64,000 bases of DNA from DASVVT01 sp036386415 (GTDB lineage Bacteria; Acidobacteriota; Blastocatellia; Pyrinomonadales; Pyrinomonadaceae), in assembly GCA_036386415.1 (NCBI GenBank), contig DASVVT010000056.1, positions 19,828-83,827 of the forward strand, read 5' to 3'. A program made the position numbers and the translations under genes. Under the pieces are notes generated by a model. The model saw only the letters and a list, made by a program, of their open reading frames with translations, ran no database searches and was not told the origin of the DNA. Below are positions 46,038-55,407 of the stretch, in pieces; position 1 is the stretch's first letter; each line of letters opens with the position of its first letter.

Positions 46038-46436
46038 ATGCCCAAGAAGAGACCGGAAGACTTCAATTATCTGAGCAATAACCCGGACTATGTGCCCGAC
46101 CCGGATATTGAAGAGTTCATGGAAGAAGAGATTTCGCGCGCGCCAAAAGACCCTGATCTTCTAGCTCAACGCCTGCGCCAGAACACCGCCTCCTCGCCAC
46201 GGGATGCGGGGGGCGACCCCGACGCTTCATGGGAGGATGTCAACGACAGCGGTACAGAATCGGTGGCGGGCGACAACCCCACACCCGACCAGTCTCTCGT
46301 CGAAGAGAACGCGCGCGCCGTCGGCATCAGCTTCGAGGACAACGAAGAACTGGACGTGGTAGATAAAATTGACCGCCGCGACCGCGACCGTTATGAACTG
46401 GACGAGCGCTCCAAAAGCGGCAACGATACGATATAA
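46038..46436 (+). CDS. DUF6335 family protein
   Basis: 132 aa; ATG 46038 with aaggagacc upstream. A strongly acidic protein with the family pattern TESVAGDNPTPDQSLVEE and FEDNEELDVVDKIDRRDRDRYELD. DUF6335 is known mainly from Acidobacteriota and Cyanobacteria and has no known function. No signal or membrane segment; the N-terminal half is Pro/Asp-rich and likely disordered. Flanked by repeats on both sides. Confidence 0.8.
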   Translation: MPKKRPEDFNYLSNNPDYVPDPDIEEFMEEEISRAPKDPDLLAQRLRQNTASSPRDAGGDPDASWEDVNDSGTESVAGDNPTPDQSLVEENARAVGISFEDNEELDVVDKIDRRDRDRYELDERSKSGNDTI

Positions 46437-46441
46437 AGCAG

Positions 46442-46582
46442 GAGACAGTAGACAGTAGTCAGTAGTCAGTAGAAAAGAAAATCCGTCGCGGGTTTGACTG
46501 CTGAGCTTCTACATTGTAGCGTCAACAAAGAATGCCACTCTAGTTTTATCTACTGACTACTGTCTACTGTCTCCTGTCTACT
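46442..46582. repeat. MITE-like element with heptamer arms, reverse copy
   Basis: The core matches that at 41381-41526 in reverse orientation (tcaacaaagaatgccactct corresponds to gagtggcatactttgttgtc). Arms are agtagtc heptamers and complement. It sits between convergent genes, and its edge overlaps the cyclophilin stop. Confidence 0.85.
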
Positions 46583-47291
46583 TCCTTTGCAGCGTGATGC
46601 TTTTGATGATGATCTTGTCCGCCGGGTGTTCGGTTCCGGGCACGACCGGAGCGTTAGCGATGACCTCGGCGTTATTTATACCCTCGATCACACGGCCAAA
46701 CACAGTGTATCTGTTATCGTAGGCAGTCTGGCGCTTGAGCGTGATGAAGAACTGGCAGTTTGCCGTGTCGTATCCTTCGGCATCCGTCCCGCTCCCTTCG
46801 TCTCTGCGGGCAGCGCCGAGAGTGCCGCGCTCGTAAGGTAGGTCGCTGAACTCACTCATCAAATCCGGGTAGGGAGAATCTCCCGCACCATCATTGGTCG
46901 GGTCATCATCTTTAGAGAGCGGGTCGCCGCCCTGAAGGAGACCTGCGTCAGGATTTATGCGGTGGAAGGTCGTTCCATTATAAAACCCCTCCTTGATTAA
47001 CTGCTTGAACCGGGCTACCGTGCCCGGCGCAATGTTGGGATAAAGCTCGATGACGATCTTGCCGAAGTCGGCTGTCTCAATGACCGCCACTTCCGCGTCC
47101 GGCTCCGGCTTCACCCCCTTCTTCACCCTCGCGACCAGCGCCGCCTCCTGACCCTCACCTGTATCAGAGTCTTTCGACTGAGTTTGATTGCCGCCGCACG
47201 CGGCCAGCAACAGCGCGCACGCCACGCATAATATGAAACCCGCACACAGGGCACGCCCCCCGCGCACAACATCCATCCGACTCTGTTTCAC
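46578..47291 (-). CDS. cyclophilin-type peptidyl-prolyl isomerase lipoprotein
   Basis: 237 aa from GTG 47291, with gggagg upstream. An N-terminal signal sequence ends in a lipobox (ALLLAACGG), so the mature protein is lipid-anchored. The cyclophilin domain has FGKIVIELYPNIAPGTVARF, then YNGTTFHRINPDAGLLQGGDP, NCQFFITLKRQTAYDNRYTVFGRV (split: CQFFITLKRQTAYDN). Key residues for catalysis (FHRI, QGG, FFIT) are present, with Trp/His variation usual for bacteria. It should assist folding in the periplasm. Cotranscribed partner: none evident; dtd follows 82 nt upstream in the opposite reading order. Confidence 0.93.
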   Translation of the reverse strand: MKQSRMDVVRGGRALCAGFILCVACALLLAACGGNQTQSKDSDTGEGQEAALVARVKKGVKPEPDAEVAVIETADFGKIVIELYPNIAPGTVARFKQLIKEGFYNGTTFHRINPDAGLLQGGDPLSKDDDPTNDGAGDSPYPDLMSEFSDLPYERGTLGAARRDEGSGTDAEGYDTANCQFFITLKRQTAYDNRYTVFGRVIEGINNAEVIANAPVVPGTEHPADKIIIKSITLQRK

Positions 47292-47313
47292 TAACGATTT
47301 GCCTCCCTTTTGT

Positions 47314-47370
47314 AAGTTTCGAGTTTCGAGTTCAAAGAAAGACCCGTTCTTTAACTCGAAACTCGAAACC
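47314..47370. repeat. heptamer palindrome (gtttcga)
   Basis: Arms of gtttcga units and the complement tcgaaac with a short loop. It is placed between the cyclophilin start and the dtd stop, and ends 3 nt from the latter. Confidence 0.8.
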
Positions 47371-47372
47371 GT

Positions 47373-47822
47373 TTAAAACAGCTTGCGACTATCGAGAAGT
47401 ATCGTCACCGGGCCATCGTTGACGAGTTCGACCTGCATCATGCGTCGAAAGCTTCCGGTGGCGACGTGGGTCACGCTGCGGCGCGCTTCTGTGACGAATA
47501 GCTCGTAGAGCGGCGCGGCCACTTCGGGCGACGCGGCTTCAATGTACGAGGGGCGACGCCCGCGCCGCGTATCGCCGTACAAGGTAAACTGCGAGACGAT
47601 CAAGAGCGCACCCTCCACATCCTTGATGGACAGATTCATGCGGCCATACGCATCTTCAAAGATGCGTAGGGAGATGATCTTCTCAAGTAGGTAGCTGGCG
47701 TCCTGCGCGGCGTCATCCTGTGCGATGCCGAGGAGGATGACGAGACCGCAGTCGATCTCGCCGACGATCTCGTTATCAACTCTGACGCACGCGCGCGTCA
47801 CGCGCTGTAGCACGGCTCTCAT
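47373..47822 (-). CDS. dtd: D-aminoacyl-tRNA deacylase
   Basis: 149 aa; ATG 47822 is used because the canonical start MRAVLQRVTRA lies there. DTD removes D-amino acids, and Gly mischarged on tRNA-Ala, from tRNA. The signature motifs SQFTLYGDTRRG and VNDGPVTILLDS (the gatekeeper Gly-cisPro pair) are intact. Length is standard. It begins about 22 nt after the end of the DUF4337 gene, so both are probably transcribed together. Confidence 0.95.
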   Translation of the reverse strand: MRAVLQRVTRACVRVDNEIVGEIDCGLVILLGIAQDDAAQDASYLLEKIISLRIFEDAYGRMNLSIKDVEGALLIVSQFTLYGDTRRGRRPSYIEAASPEVAAPLYELFVTEARRSVTHVATGSFRRMMQVELVNDGPVTILLDSRKLF

Positions 47823-47843
47823 GTTCTTTCGACTATGCTGCAA

Positions 47844-48482
47844 CTAAAAGGGTAGCGGGAAGAAGAGGAAGTAGCCGTTAAGCATGAGCACAGTGGCGAG
47901 AAGGCCGACGAATAAGGAAAGCCTCATAATCATACGCGAGACGGCGAGAATGGCGACCGACGCCAGGACAATCGCGATCTGGAAGAACGCTTCCGCGTAA
48001 TCGAAATTGGGGTCCTGTAGCTGCGCACGATCACGCTCGTCTTCAAAGCTCTTGGCGCGCGCCGCCAGTTGCTTTCGCCCTTCGCCCTTTAATGGATTGG
48101 TCGGGTCTTTCGGATCAGGCTCGTCCTCGTAGCGTTTGACGGTCTCGTTGTACTGGTCGATCTTTTTTTGAACTTCCTGCCGTAGCTCAGGCGACAACTG
48201 ATCGCCTCGCATACGCAACTCTGTCTCCAACTGCTCTGCGGCGAGCTTATTGGATGTCTGGCGTATGCTCTTCGCCTGGTAGAAGGCCCAAGTATCGCTG
48301 GCTTCGATATTGTTGTTCATGATGTCTTCGCCAGCGTTGCCGCCACCAAGACTGGTGATCGCCAGCAGCATCGCCATAATCGCGATGACCAATGCCGTGC
48401 GGGAACGAAATTTCTCATCGGCAGACCTCTGCTCCCGCCCGCTCTCTTCGCTTAGCTCAAGAATCTGATCGGCAGGCTCCAT
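47844..48482 (-). CDS. DUF4337 family membrane protein
   Basis: 212 aa; ATG 48482 with aaggagag upstream. One N-terminal membrane helix (ALVIAIMAMLLAITSLG), a Gln/Lys/Glu-rich helical middle, then two C-terminal helices (AFFQIAIVLASVAILAV and LFVGLLATVLMLNGYFLFF). Matches DUF4337, a conserved membrane family of unknown role; the motif DTWAFYQAKSIRQT is typical. Likely cotranscribed with dtd. Confidence 0.85.
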   Translation of the reverse strand: MEPADQILELSEESGREQRSADEKFRSRTALVIAIMAMLLAITSLGGGNAGEDIMNNNIEASDTWAFYQAKSIRQTSNKLAAEQLETELRMRGDQLSPELRQEVQKKIDQYNETVKRYEDEPDPKDPTNPLKGEGRKQLAARAKSFEDERDRAQLQDPNFDYAEAFFQIAIVLASVAILAVSRMIMRLSLFVGLLATVLMLNGYFLFFPLPF

Positions 48483-48514
48483 TCTCTCTCCTTCCTCTGG
48501 TTCAGACCCGCGAG

Positions 48515-48622
48515 AGATTTAAACGCAAAGGACGTAAAGTGCGTCGCAAAGCTCGTAGAGAGTTGAATATCTTTGCGCTCTCCAGCGTCTTCTTCCTTTG
48601 CGTCCTCCGGCGTTTAAATCTC
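48515..48622. repeat. intergenic palindrome, 9-bp units
   Basis: Left arm gagatttaaacgcaaaggac, right arm its complement with changes, and iterated cgcaaag-type units inside. Same family as 2633-2721 and 57445-57546. Confidence 0.75.
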
Positions 48623-48657
48623 ACCAAACAGCTCGCACTTCCTATTTCAGACACCTC

Positions 48658-49377
48658 TTACTTCTTGGGTGGCCTGCTCGGCCTGATCTCGACGCGGCTC
48701 GGCAGACTTCGTTCGTGTTGATGAAGCAGGTCTATGACGACGCGCGCAATATCACCGGGCTGCAACTGCCAGCTCTTCTCATCGCTCGCCTCATCGCCCC
48801 CAAAATCCGTGTTGACGGAGCCGGGCATGATGTAGCTGACCTTGATCCCATCGTGGCGCACTTCCTGCATCAGCGCCTCGCTGAAACCGTTGAGACCGAA
48901 TTTCGAGGCATTATAAGCGCTCATCTGCGGATGTGCGTTCGTGCCCGCGAGCGAAGAGATGTTGATAATGTAGCCGCCGCCGCGCCTCTTCATCTGCGGG
49001 ATAGCCTCGTGGCAGCAATAGAAGACCCCGAAGAGATTCGTCTCCAACACGGCGCGGAAATCTTCCGGCGGCATCTCTTCAACCTTAGCGAAGAGACCTA
49101 TGCCAGCGTTGTTGACAAGCACATCTACACCCCCGAAATCCTCGACCGTGTGCTCGATGAGAGCTTTCACCTCCTCATAATCGCGCACGTCGCAGACCGC
49201 GCCCACTGCGCTTCCCTCACTTAATCCATTCAGCTCATCCACCGCGCGCTCGATCTCCTCCTCATGACGCGCGCTGATACACACGTTCATCCCCTCACGC
49301 ACCAACGCCTCCGCAATCGCCCGCCCGATGCCCTTCGTCCCACCCGTCACAATCGCCGTCTTCCCATTAAGATTCAT
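48658..49377 (-). CDS. SDR-family oxidoreductase
   Basis: 239 aa. Short-chain dehydrogenase/reductase: the coenzyme loop is VTGGTKGIGRAIAEAL, the NNAGIG motif follows, and the catalytic Ser-Tyr-Lys triad is in INISSLAGTNAHPQMSAYNASKFG. The C-terminus (YIMPGSVNTDFGG) fits the 3-oxoacyl-reductase-like classical group. NADP preference is suggested by a basic pocket after the Gly-rich loop but is not certain. The substrate is unknown. Start ATG 49377 with aggggg upstream. Confidence 0.9.
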   Translation of the reverse strand: MNLNGKTAIVTGGTKGIGRAIAEALVREGMNVCISARHEEEIERAVDELNGLSEGSAVGAVCDVRDYEEVKALIEHTVEDFGGVDVLVNNAGIGLFAKVEEMPPEDFRAVLETNLFGVFYCCHEAIPQMKRRGGGYIINISSLAGTNAHPQMSAYNASKFGLNGFSEALMQEVRHDGIKVSYIMPGSVNTDFGGDEASDEKSWQLQPGDIARVVIDLLHQHERSLPSRVEIRPSRPPKK

Positions 49378-49390
49378 CTGTCCCCCTAGA

Positions 49391-49455
49391 AAGTGAGCAG
49401 TAAGCAGTCTGCTTTCTTTTACTGCTTACTGCTCACTGCTTACTGCTTACTGCTT
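49391..49455. repeat. heptamer palindrome (ctgctta)
   Basis: The left arm contains agcagtaagcagt and the right arm tandem ctgctta units. The right arm overlaps the final codons of gatB. The two arms pair around a short T-rich loop. Confidence 0.8.
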
Positions 49456-50922
49456 AAGTTTTGCCCGCAGCCGTTCGTTGACCACCTTCGGATTGGCTTT
49501 GCCTTTTGAAGCCTTCATCACCTGGCCGACGAAGAAGCCGAGGAGGCTTTCTTTGCCCGCGCGATACTGTTCAAGCTGCGCGGGATTGGCGGCAATCACT
49601 TCGTCCACAATGCGATCAATCTCGCCTGTGTCGCTGACCTGAACAAGGCCGCGCTCCTCTATAATCGCGGCGGCGCTACGGCCTGACGCGAACATCTCGA
49701 CCAGCACATCTTTGCCCTGCTTGCCGCTGATCTTGCCTTCGTCGATGAGACGTACGAGCGCGCCCAACTCTTCCGGTTTGATGGGAGACTCGCTGGCCTC
49801 GACCCCTTTCGCCTCCAGTTCACGCAGCAACTCCGACCTGATCCAGTTTGCAGCGCCGCGCGGATTGCTGGCCGCTACTGCTGCGCGCTCGTAATAGTCT
49901 GCGAGTGAGCGCTCGGAGGTGAGCTGCGAGGCATCGCTATGAGAGAGCCCGTATTGCTCCACGAAACGCCTGCGCCGCTCTTCGGGCAGCTCCGGCAGAG
50001 AAGCGCGCACTCCCTCTATGAAATCCTCGGAGACGATGAGCGGCGGCAAATCCGGCTCAGGGAAATAGCGATAATCATGCGCCTCCTCTTTCGAGCGCAT
50101 CACGCGCGTCTCACCCGCGCGCTCATCCCACAATCGCGTCTCCTGCGTGACACGCTCGCCCGCCTCTATCGCTGCGATCTGCCTTTCAATCTCAAACTCG
50201 ATGGCGCGCTGCATGAAGCGCACGGAGTTGAGGTTCTTCAGCTCGACCTTCGTGCCGAACTTCTCATCGCCCACGCGCCGCACCGAGACATTAGCCTCGC
50301 AGCGCAGGTTTCCCTTCTCCATGTCGGCCTCGCTCGCTCCCACCCACTGAAGCGCGCGACGCACATAGTTCACGTAATCGTAAGCCTGCCAAGATGTGCG
50401 AAAGTCCGGCTCCGTGACGATCTCCGCGAGTGGTGTTCCGGCGCGGTTGAGGTCTATGTAAGAGTAGCGATCCACGTCCGGCAGACCTTCGTGCACGTTC
50501 TTGCCCGCATCCTCTTCCAGGTGCAGACGCGTGATCTGAACTTTCAGCGGTCGCCATTCGCGCGGGTGTCCGGCTGTGTCGCGCTCGGCGGTCATGATCT
50601 CCAGCACCCCGCGTTCGGAGAAAGGCTGGTCGTACTGCGAGATTTGATAGCCCTTCGGCAGATCAGGATAGAAATAGTTCTTACGCGCGAAGATAGATCG
50701 CTCATTAATCTGAAGTCCGAGCGCCAGCGCCGCGCGCGCGCCCAATTCAACCGCGCGACGGTTCAAAACCGGCAGCGCACCCGGCAACCCCAGACACACA
50801 GGACACGTATTCGCATTCGGCTCGTCGCCGAACCGCGTCGAACAGCCACAAAATATCTTCGATTCCGTGCTCAACTGAGCGTGAATCTCCAGGCCGATAA
50901 CGGCTTCCCAACCATTCTTCAT
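49447..50922 (-). CDS. gatB: Asp/Glu-tRNA amidotransferase subunit B
   Basis: 491 aa, full length. GatB with GatA and GatC converts Glu-tRNA-Gln and Asp-tRNA-Asn to the amidated forms. Hallmarks are EAVIGLEIHAQLST, SKIFCGCSTRFG, PNTCPVCLGLPG (as NANTCPVCLGLPG), SYIDLNRAGTPLAEIV, ADMEKGNLRCEANVS and the C-terminal YqeY-like tail ending KANPKVVNERLRAKL. Zinc-binding Cys residues are present in CGC and CPVC. Start ATG 50922. gatA and gatC are not in the window. Confidence 0.97.
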   Translation of the reverse strand: MKNGWEAVIGLEIHAQLSTESKIFCGCSTRFGDEPNANTCPVCLGLPGALPVLNRRAVELGARAALALGLQINERSIFARKNYFYPDLPKGYQISQYDQPFSERGVLEIMTAERDTAGHPREWRPLKVQITRLHLEEDAGKNVHEGLPDVDRYSYIDLNRAGTPLAEIVTEPDFRTSWQAYDYVNYVRRALQWVGASEADMEKGNLRCEANVSVRRVGDEKFGTKVELKNLNSVRFMQRAIEFEIERQIAAIEAGERVTQETRLWDERAGETRVMRSKEEAHDYRYFPEPDLPPLIVSEDFIEGVRASLPELPEERRRRFVEQYGLSHSDASQLTSERSLADYYERAAVAASNPRGAANWIRSELLRELEAKGVEASESPIKPEELGALVRLIDEGKISGKQGKDVLVEMFASGRSAAAIIEERGLVQVSDTGEIDRIVDEVIAANPAQLEQYRAGKESLLGFFVGQVMKASKGKANPKVVNERLRAKLKQ

Positions 50923-50926
50923 AGTA

Positions 50927-51050
50927 GTCAGTAGACAGTAGTCAGTAGTCAGTAGAAAAGCAAAAGCTAGCGAACCGTTCGTGTATCAGCATCAGCGCCC
51001 GTAAGCGCGAAGCGCCTACTGACTACTGTCTACTGGCTACTGACTACTGC
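50927..51050. repeat. heptamer palindrome (agtagtc)
   Basis: Left arm of cagtagt-type units and right arm of actgact/actgtct-type units flank a different core (gcatcagcgcccgtaagcgc) from the other agtagtc copies. It lies between gatB and the secreted protein, close to the stop of the latter. Confidence 0.8.
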
Positions 51051-51054
51051 TCTT

Positions 51055-52200
51055 TCATCTTAGCCAGCCGGGGAGAGCCCCTGCGCGGCGTGCTTCATCT
51101 TCGAGGACTTTCCAGCGCGCCTGTAAACCGGCGCGACGCGCGGCCAGCTCATCAAGGCGTACGACGAGCGCCTCGCGTTCGTAGGAGTAATACTGGTATG
51201 GAAACGATGTGCCGACGACTGTCAGGGGTAGCGGGAAGACTGGCGAACCCAGTCCGCGCCGCAGGCCGAAGGCGGTTGCTGCCAGGTGCTGCCCGAAGGG
51301 CGTGACCGTGCCATGCGGGTTGATTAAGACCTGACCTCGCGTCCCGCCTCCACCGAAACCGATGCGCCCGTTGATCTGTGCGCCAACAGCGCTGTGACCG
51401 ATGATACCGCGATTAAACGTCGCCAAGGGCGAGCGTGTTACCGGGAAATGCGGAAACGCGTGTGGGAACAGACCCTGATTGAATGGTAGCAGTGGCGCAA
51501 CGGTTGTCAGCACTGTGTACGAGCCGTTTGAAAAAGGGTCGGGCGTCTCTGCAAGGCGCGCGCGCAGGTAATTGATCTCACCGTCCGTCGCGGCTATCTC
51601 CGCACGCAACTGGCTGGCACGCGAGCGCCAGTAAGCCTCGGCTTGCGCTTCCTCTTCTACGGCCAGGCGAAGCTGTTCGCGCGCCCTCTCTGATTCCTCT
51701 ACGCGTCGCGCTTCGGTCTCCTCGCGTGAAGGCAGGCCGAGCTCTATGCGGCGGCGCTCGTATGCCTCTTCGCTCTGCTGGCGGGCGCGGCGCGAGGCTT
51801 CTAAATCCCGGTCGGTCAGAGTCCGGCGCGAGGGCGTCTGCCGCACCGCGCCTGCGCCGTTCGCGGCTTGCGGCGGCGTGGCCTGCTGCTGCTGCTCCAT
51901 ACGTTTGAGAAAACTGCCGCTCGGCTCATTATTGGCGCGGTCTGTGGCCGCCATGTCGATGGTAGACATTTGCAGCGTGATATAGATGCCGGGCGCATAT
52001 TGATAGGTCAGGGTGGTGCGCGTCGCACTAAAGACGGACGGAATCTCGACGCAGCGACCGCTACGCAGCACGACCGTATAGGCGAAGGCCGATGCGGGCA
52101 GAATCAGAGCGAGCGCCAGCGCCGCGATGAATCGCTTTGCAACCGCGCGCAATCCGTTTGCGCGCCTTACGCGTAAATATCCTGTAAGTGTTTGCGTCAT
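51055..52200 (-). CDS. secreted coiled-coil protein of unknown function
   Basis: 381 aa; ATG 52200 is chosen because gggaggtaaaact precedes it and it gives a signal peptide (FIAALALALILPASAFA). The mature part starts with a small beta domain around one Cys (YTVVLRSGRCVEIPSVF), a Gln-rich linker, then a long charged coiled coil (residues ~120-220, REETEARRVEESERAREQL). A Gly/Pro-rich central part and a second helix close the protein (LAARRAGLQARWKVLEDEARR). No family recognised. Probably periplasmic. Confidence 0.75.
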   Translation of the reverse strand: MTQTLTGYLRVRRANGLRAVAKRFIAALALALILPASAFAYTVVLRSGRCVEIPSVFSATRTTLTYQYAPGIYITLQMSTIDMAATDRANNEPSGSFLKRMEQQQQATPPQAANGAGAVRQTPSRRTLTDRDLEASRRARQQSEEAYERRRIELGLPSREETEARRVEESERAREQLRLAVEEEAQAEAYWRSRASQLRAEIAATDGEINYLRARLAETPDPFSNGSYTVLTTVAPLLPFNQGLFPHAFPHFPVTRSPLATFNRGIIGHSAVGAQINGRIGFGGGGTRGQVLINPHGTVTPFGQHLAATAFGLRRGLGSPVFPLPLTVVGTSFPYQYYSYEREALVVRLDELAARRAGLQARWKVLEDEARRAGALPGWLR

Positions 52201-52466
52201 CAGTTTTACCTCCCGGCGTACGGCTGATGTCGGCACTGGTTTCGGTAGGAGCGAGTATAGCATTGGCCTGAGAGAGCGCGCGAGCGTGGAGGCAGGCCGA
52301 AAGTTTTAAAATTCTTTTGCTAAAAGGGGGCTTACTTTGGTGTACAATTCATTCATCTAGGTCGAACACGAGCGGTATTGTCAGGGTGGGAGCCCCGCAA
52401 GCAGATGAGGCCATCCCGCCCACGGCTGTTAAACTTTTTCTCGTAAAGGAGAGAAAAGAGAGAATC

Positions 52467-52880
52467 ATGGCAAAGACCATTGCTACCGTTCTGGGTATCG
52501 CGTTCATTCTGGTCGGGATCATCGGGTTCGTCTCTCCCGGCTTTCTCGGCACACACTTGAGCCTCGCTCACAATCTTGTCCACATTATCTCAGGCGCTGT
52601 CGCCCTCTACTTCGGACTGGCGGGGACGCTCTCCGGCGCGCGCCTCTTCTGTCTGGTCTTCGGGGCTGTCTATCTACTGCTTGGCGTCGTCGGTTTTCTC
52701 CTGGGTGCGCCCGGGACTGCAACCGTTGGACACATCGGCCCTGACTCGCGTCTTTTCGCACTGCTTCCAGGTCAGCTCGAACTGGGCACGATGGATCATA
52801 CCGTGCACATCCTGCTCGGCATAGTCTTTCTCATCGGCGGTCTCCTAACCAAAGCCGATGTGCGGGCGGCGGTGGATTAA
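52467..52880 (+). CDS. DUF4383-like membrane protein
   Basis: 137 aa; ATG 52467 is chosen because aaaggagag lies upstream and the longer frame has no ribosome site. Four membrane helices: ATVLGIAFILVGIIGFV, IISGAVALYFGLAG, LVFGAVYLLLGVVGFLLG and TVHILLGIVFLIGGLL. The pattern (repeated HxxHxxxG-like NLVHIISGAVALYFG and HTVHILLGIVFLIGG) fits DUF4383. Function unknown. Divergent from 52200. Confidence 0.85.
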   Translation: MAKTIATVLGIAFILVGIIGFVSPGFLGTHLSLAHNLVHIISGAVALYFGLAGTLSGARLFCLVFGAVYLLLGVVGFLLGAPGTATVGHIGPDSRLFALLPGQLELGTMDHTVHILLGIVFLIGGLLTKADVRAAVD

Positions 52881-52884
52881 AGAT

Positions 52885-52966
52885 GGTTTCGAGTTACGGG
52901 TTTCGAGTTTTGAGTTAAAGACGGCTTGTTCTTAACTCGAAACTCGAAACCCGTAACTCGAAACTT
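52885..52966. repeat. heptamer palindrome (gtttcga)
   Basis: Tandem gtttcga-type units on the left and tcgaaac-type units on the right. It lies between convergent genes (stops at 52880 and 52968) and ends 2 nt from the receptor stop. Confidence 0.85.
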
Positions 52967-52967
52967 T

Positions 52968-55364
52968 TTAGAAGCGGAAGTTTACCCCGCCTCTGCCGGT
53001 GATGCCGGGCGCGCGAAATCCGTTCTCAAAGTAGTTCTCGTCGAAGAGATTTTCTGCCCCGCCGAACAGGACAAACACCACACGATCATTGAGCGCTCGC
53101 TCGTAAGAAGCGAAGGCATCGGCCTTGGTGTACCCCTTGAAGGTGAGGGCGACCGCAGGGAAGCCTACGGGCGCGATGTATGAGCCTGTGTGGTTGAGGT
53201 CGAAGCTGAAAAGAAAGGCGCGGTAGCGCTGGTTGAGGTTGAGGCCGAAGAGATGCGCAGGCACGACGAACTCGCGCTGTAAACCTGCGAGCGGCACGAA
53301 GCGGTCGCTGTTGGTGTAGGTGTAGGAGGCGCGAAGCTGCGTGCCGCGAAATGGCGCTGCTTCCAGGTAGCTCTCGACACCGCGCGCCAGGCCGCCCGGA
53401 AGATTGACATAGCCGAAGCTGCGATCAAGCCCGAGCGGATCGGGCGGAGCCGTCGGATTGAAGAAGCCTTCGAACTCCATGAAGTCTATGACGCGTTGCA
53501 GGCGCGTGTAAAAATAGGTCATGCCGAAGCGGACGCGGTCGTTTGCCAGGCGCTGATCGAAGCCCCCGTCAACGCTGATCGTCTGCTCTGCCCGCAGGAT
53601 CGGATCGCCAAAGCGCGTGAAGCCAGCCGTATCGAATCTGCCTTCCCCGAAACGCTGGAAGAGCGACGGCGCACGGAAGCCGTTGCCGATGTGCGCGCGC
53701 AGCTTCGTGCCCGTCCGGCGTATGAAGTAGGCTATGGAGCCGTCGCCCGTCAAAGATTTCTCCGGCGAAATCGCGCTCAGGAAGCCGGGGCGGTCGGCAG
53801 CGCGTATGCGGTAGAACTGCCCGCGCACGCCGAGCGAGATTTGCAGCCGATCATCAAGCAGGAAGAGCTGATCCTGCGCGAAGAGGGCAAAGGTTCGCTG
53901 CCGGTCGGTTCCGCCGCCGGTCGTGCCGAAGGCCGAAACGGATTCCTGAAAGAGCGTCTCGCGCTCGTACTCGAATCCGACGGTCGCAAGGTTCCTGCGC
54001 CCCAACTGAATGTTGGCGCGACCGTCGAGCGTATCCGTCGTGCCGTTATTCGTGCTGACGAATTCGAAATCGCCGAACGGATAGAAGGAGGCGAAACGCG
54101 GATCAATCTCCGAGCCGTTGTAGTTTCGTCTACGGGTCGAGACTCTCTGGTAAGCGACCGTGTAGGAGAAGGCTTCGCCCACGCGCTGCGTCCACCTGAC
54201 AGACCCTGCGAGCAGGCGGTTGCGTCGCCCCTGATCTGGATTATTGAAGTCCGGTTGAAACGTCACGCCTTCGATAGCCAGCGGGTACGTCTCACCAGTA
54301 GTGGCTGCGCCAGGCAGGGAGCGCGGGTTATCGTTGACGCGCGCGTTGGAAAGTGTGCCGTAGAAGTTGGCGCTGATTTGGATGGACGGTGTCGCATTGA
54401 ACTGGAAGCGCGCGCCGCCCGCCGTGTTGCCATATTCGTCGTTGCCATCGACGCCGCGTCGCACGTCCACGCGCGTGAGTCCGAAGCTGAAGCCAGCGCG
54501 ATTGCCTATTCCGCCAGACCCTTGTAAGCGTTCACGAAAGAGCGCGAGGCTGCCACCCTCGAAGCCAGCCTCGAAGGCTGGACGCCCAGTGCCCGTTTTC
54601 GGCACCAGATTGATGACGCCGCCGATGGCGTTCGTCCCGTAAATGGATGAGCCTGAGCCGCGCAATATCTCGACACGATCAAGGGCTGCGGGCGCAAGGT
54701 CTGTAAAGAAAGGGAGCGCCGAGCCGTTGATGTCCGAAGCATCGCGCACACGCAGTCCGTCCAGCAGCAGAGCAGTGTCGAAGCTTCGCAGCCCACGAAA
54801 GCGCAGATTGGTGATTGTGCCCGGCGAGCCTTGCTGCTGCACGCGCAGCCCCGGCGTGCCGCGCAAGGCTTCCGTGAGCGACCACTCTCGCCTCGCTTCG
54901 ATCTGCTCATCCTCAAGCAGCGTGACGGATTTTGAGACCTCGTCGGCGCGTTGCGCTGTGCCCGTGGCAGTGACCACTACGTTTTCGTTGACTGCCGCAA
55001 CCGCCAATGTCATATCGCGCGTCGCCGTCTGTTCTCGCTCGACGCGAAACTCATCCGAAGTGAGCGCCGCAAACCCGCGCGACTTTATCTCCAGGATGTA
55101 GTCGCCCGGAGCAAGCCCCGTGAAAGCATAGACGCCGCTCTCGTTGGTTCTCGCAAAAAGGCGCGTGCCGACGCGCGAGCGCAGGCGCACCTCTGCGCCC
55201 AGGACGTTCGCGCCCCTTTCGTCCGTTATGCGTCCAGTGATGGTCGCGCCCTTCTGTGCGAAGGCGTTGACAGAAAAGATTGAGAGCAAGACGAGCGTCG
55301 CAATCAGCTCCGCCCATCTTGCCGGTGAAAAAAGCCTTCCGTTGCTTTGCGTGATGTGTCTCAT
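52968..55364 (-). CDS. TonB-dependent receptor, likely vitamin B12 uptake
   Basis: 798 aa; ATG 55364 is favoured because ggcagga lies about 10 nt upstream. Signal peptide (LIATLVLLSIFSVNAFA), a carboxypeptidase-regulatory-like domain (GATITGRITDERGANVLG, GVYAFTGLAPGDYILEI), a plug (VTLLEDEQIEARREWSL, NLRFRGLRSFDTALLLDGLRV split: RFRGLRSFDTALLLDG; LDRVEILRGSGSSIYGT) and a 22-strand barrel ending RGGVNFRF. Because its leader contains a cobalamin riboswitch, cobalamin or a precursor is the likely cargo, as for BtuB. The similarity to E. coli BtuB itself is not measured here, so I give no symbol. Expression should fall when cobalamin is plentiful. Confidence 0.9.
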   Translation of the reverse strand: MRHITQSNGRLFSPARWAELIATLVLLSIFSVNAFAQKGATITGRITDERGANVLGAEVRLRSRVGTRLFARTNESGVYAFTGLAPGDYILEIKSRGFAALTSDEFRVEREQTATRDMTLAVAAVNENVVVTATGTAQRADEVSKSVTLLEDEQIEARREWSLTEALRGTPGLRVQQQGSPGTITNLRFRGLRSFDTALLLDGLRVRDASDINGSALPFFTDLAPAALDRVEILRGSGSSIYGTNAIGGVINLVPKTGTGRPAFEAGFEGGSLALFRERLQGSGGIGNRAGFSFGLTRVDVRRGVDGNDEYGNTAGGARFQFNATPSIQISANFYGTLSNARVNDNPRSLPGAATTGETYPLAIEGVTFQPDFNNPDQGRRNRLLAGSVRWTQRVGEAFSYTVAYQRVSTRRRNYNGSEIDPRFASFYPFGDFEFVSTNNGTTDTLDGRANIQLGRRNLATVGFEYERETLFQESVSAFGTTGGGTDRQRTFALFAQDQLFLLDDRLQISLGVRGQFYRIRAADRPGFLSAISPEKSLTGDGSIAYFIRRTGTKLRAHIGNGFRAPSLFQRFGEGRFDTAGFTRFGDPILRAEQTISVDGGFDQRLANDRVRFGMTYFYTRLQRVIDFMEFEGFFNPTAPPDPLGLDRSFGYVNLPGGLARGVESYLEAAPFRGTQLRASYTYTNSDRFVPLAGLQREFVVPAHLFGLNLNQRYRAFLFSFDLNHTGSYIAPVGFPAVALTFKGYTKADAFASYERALNDRVVFVLFGGAENLFDENYFENGFRAPGITGRGGVNFRF

Positions 55365-55407
55365 GTGTAGCATCTCCTGCCCGTCGCAGTACGAGCTTTC
55401 AAGGGAG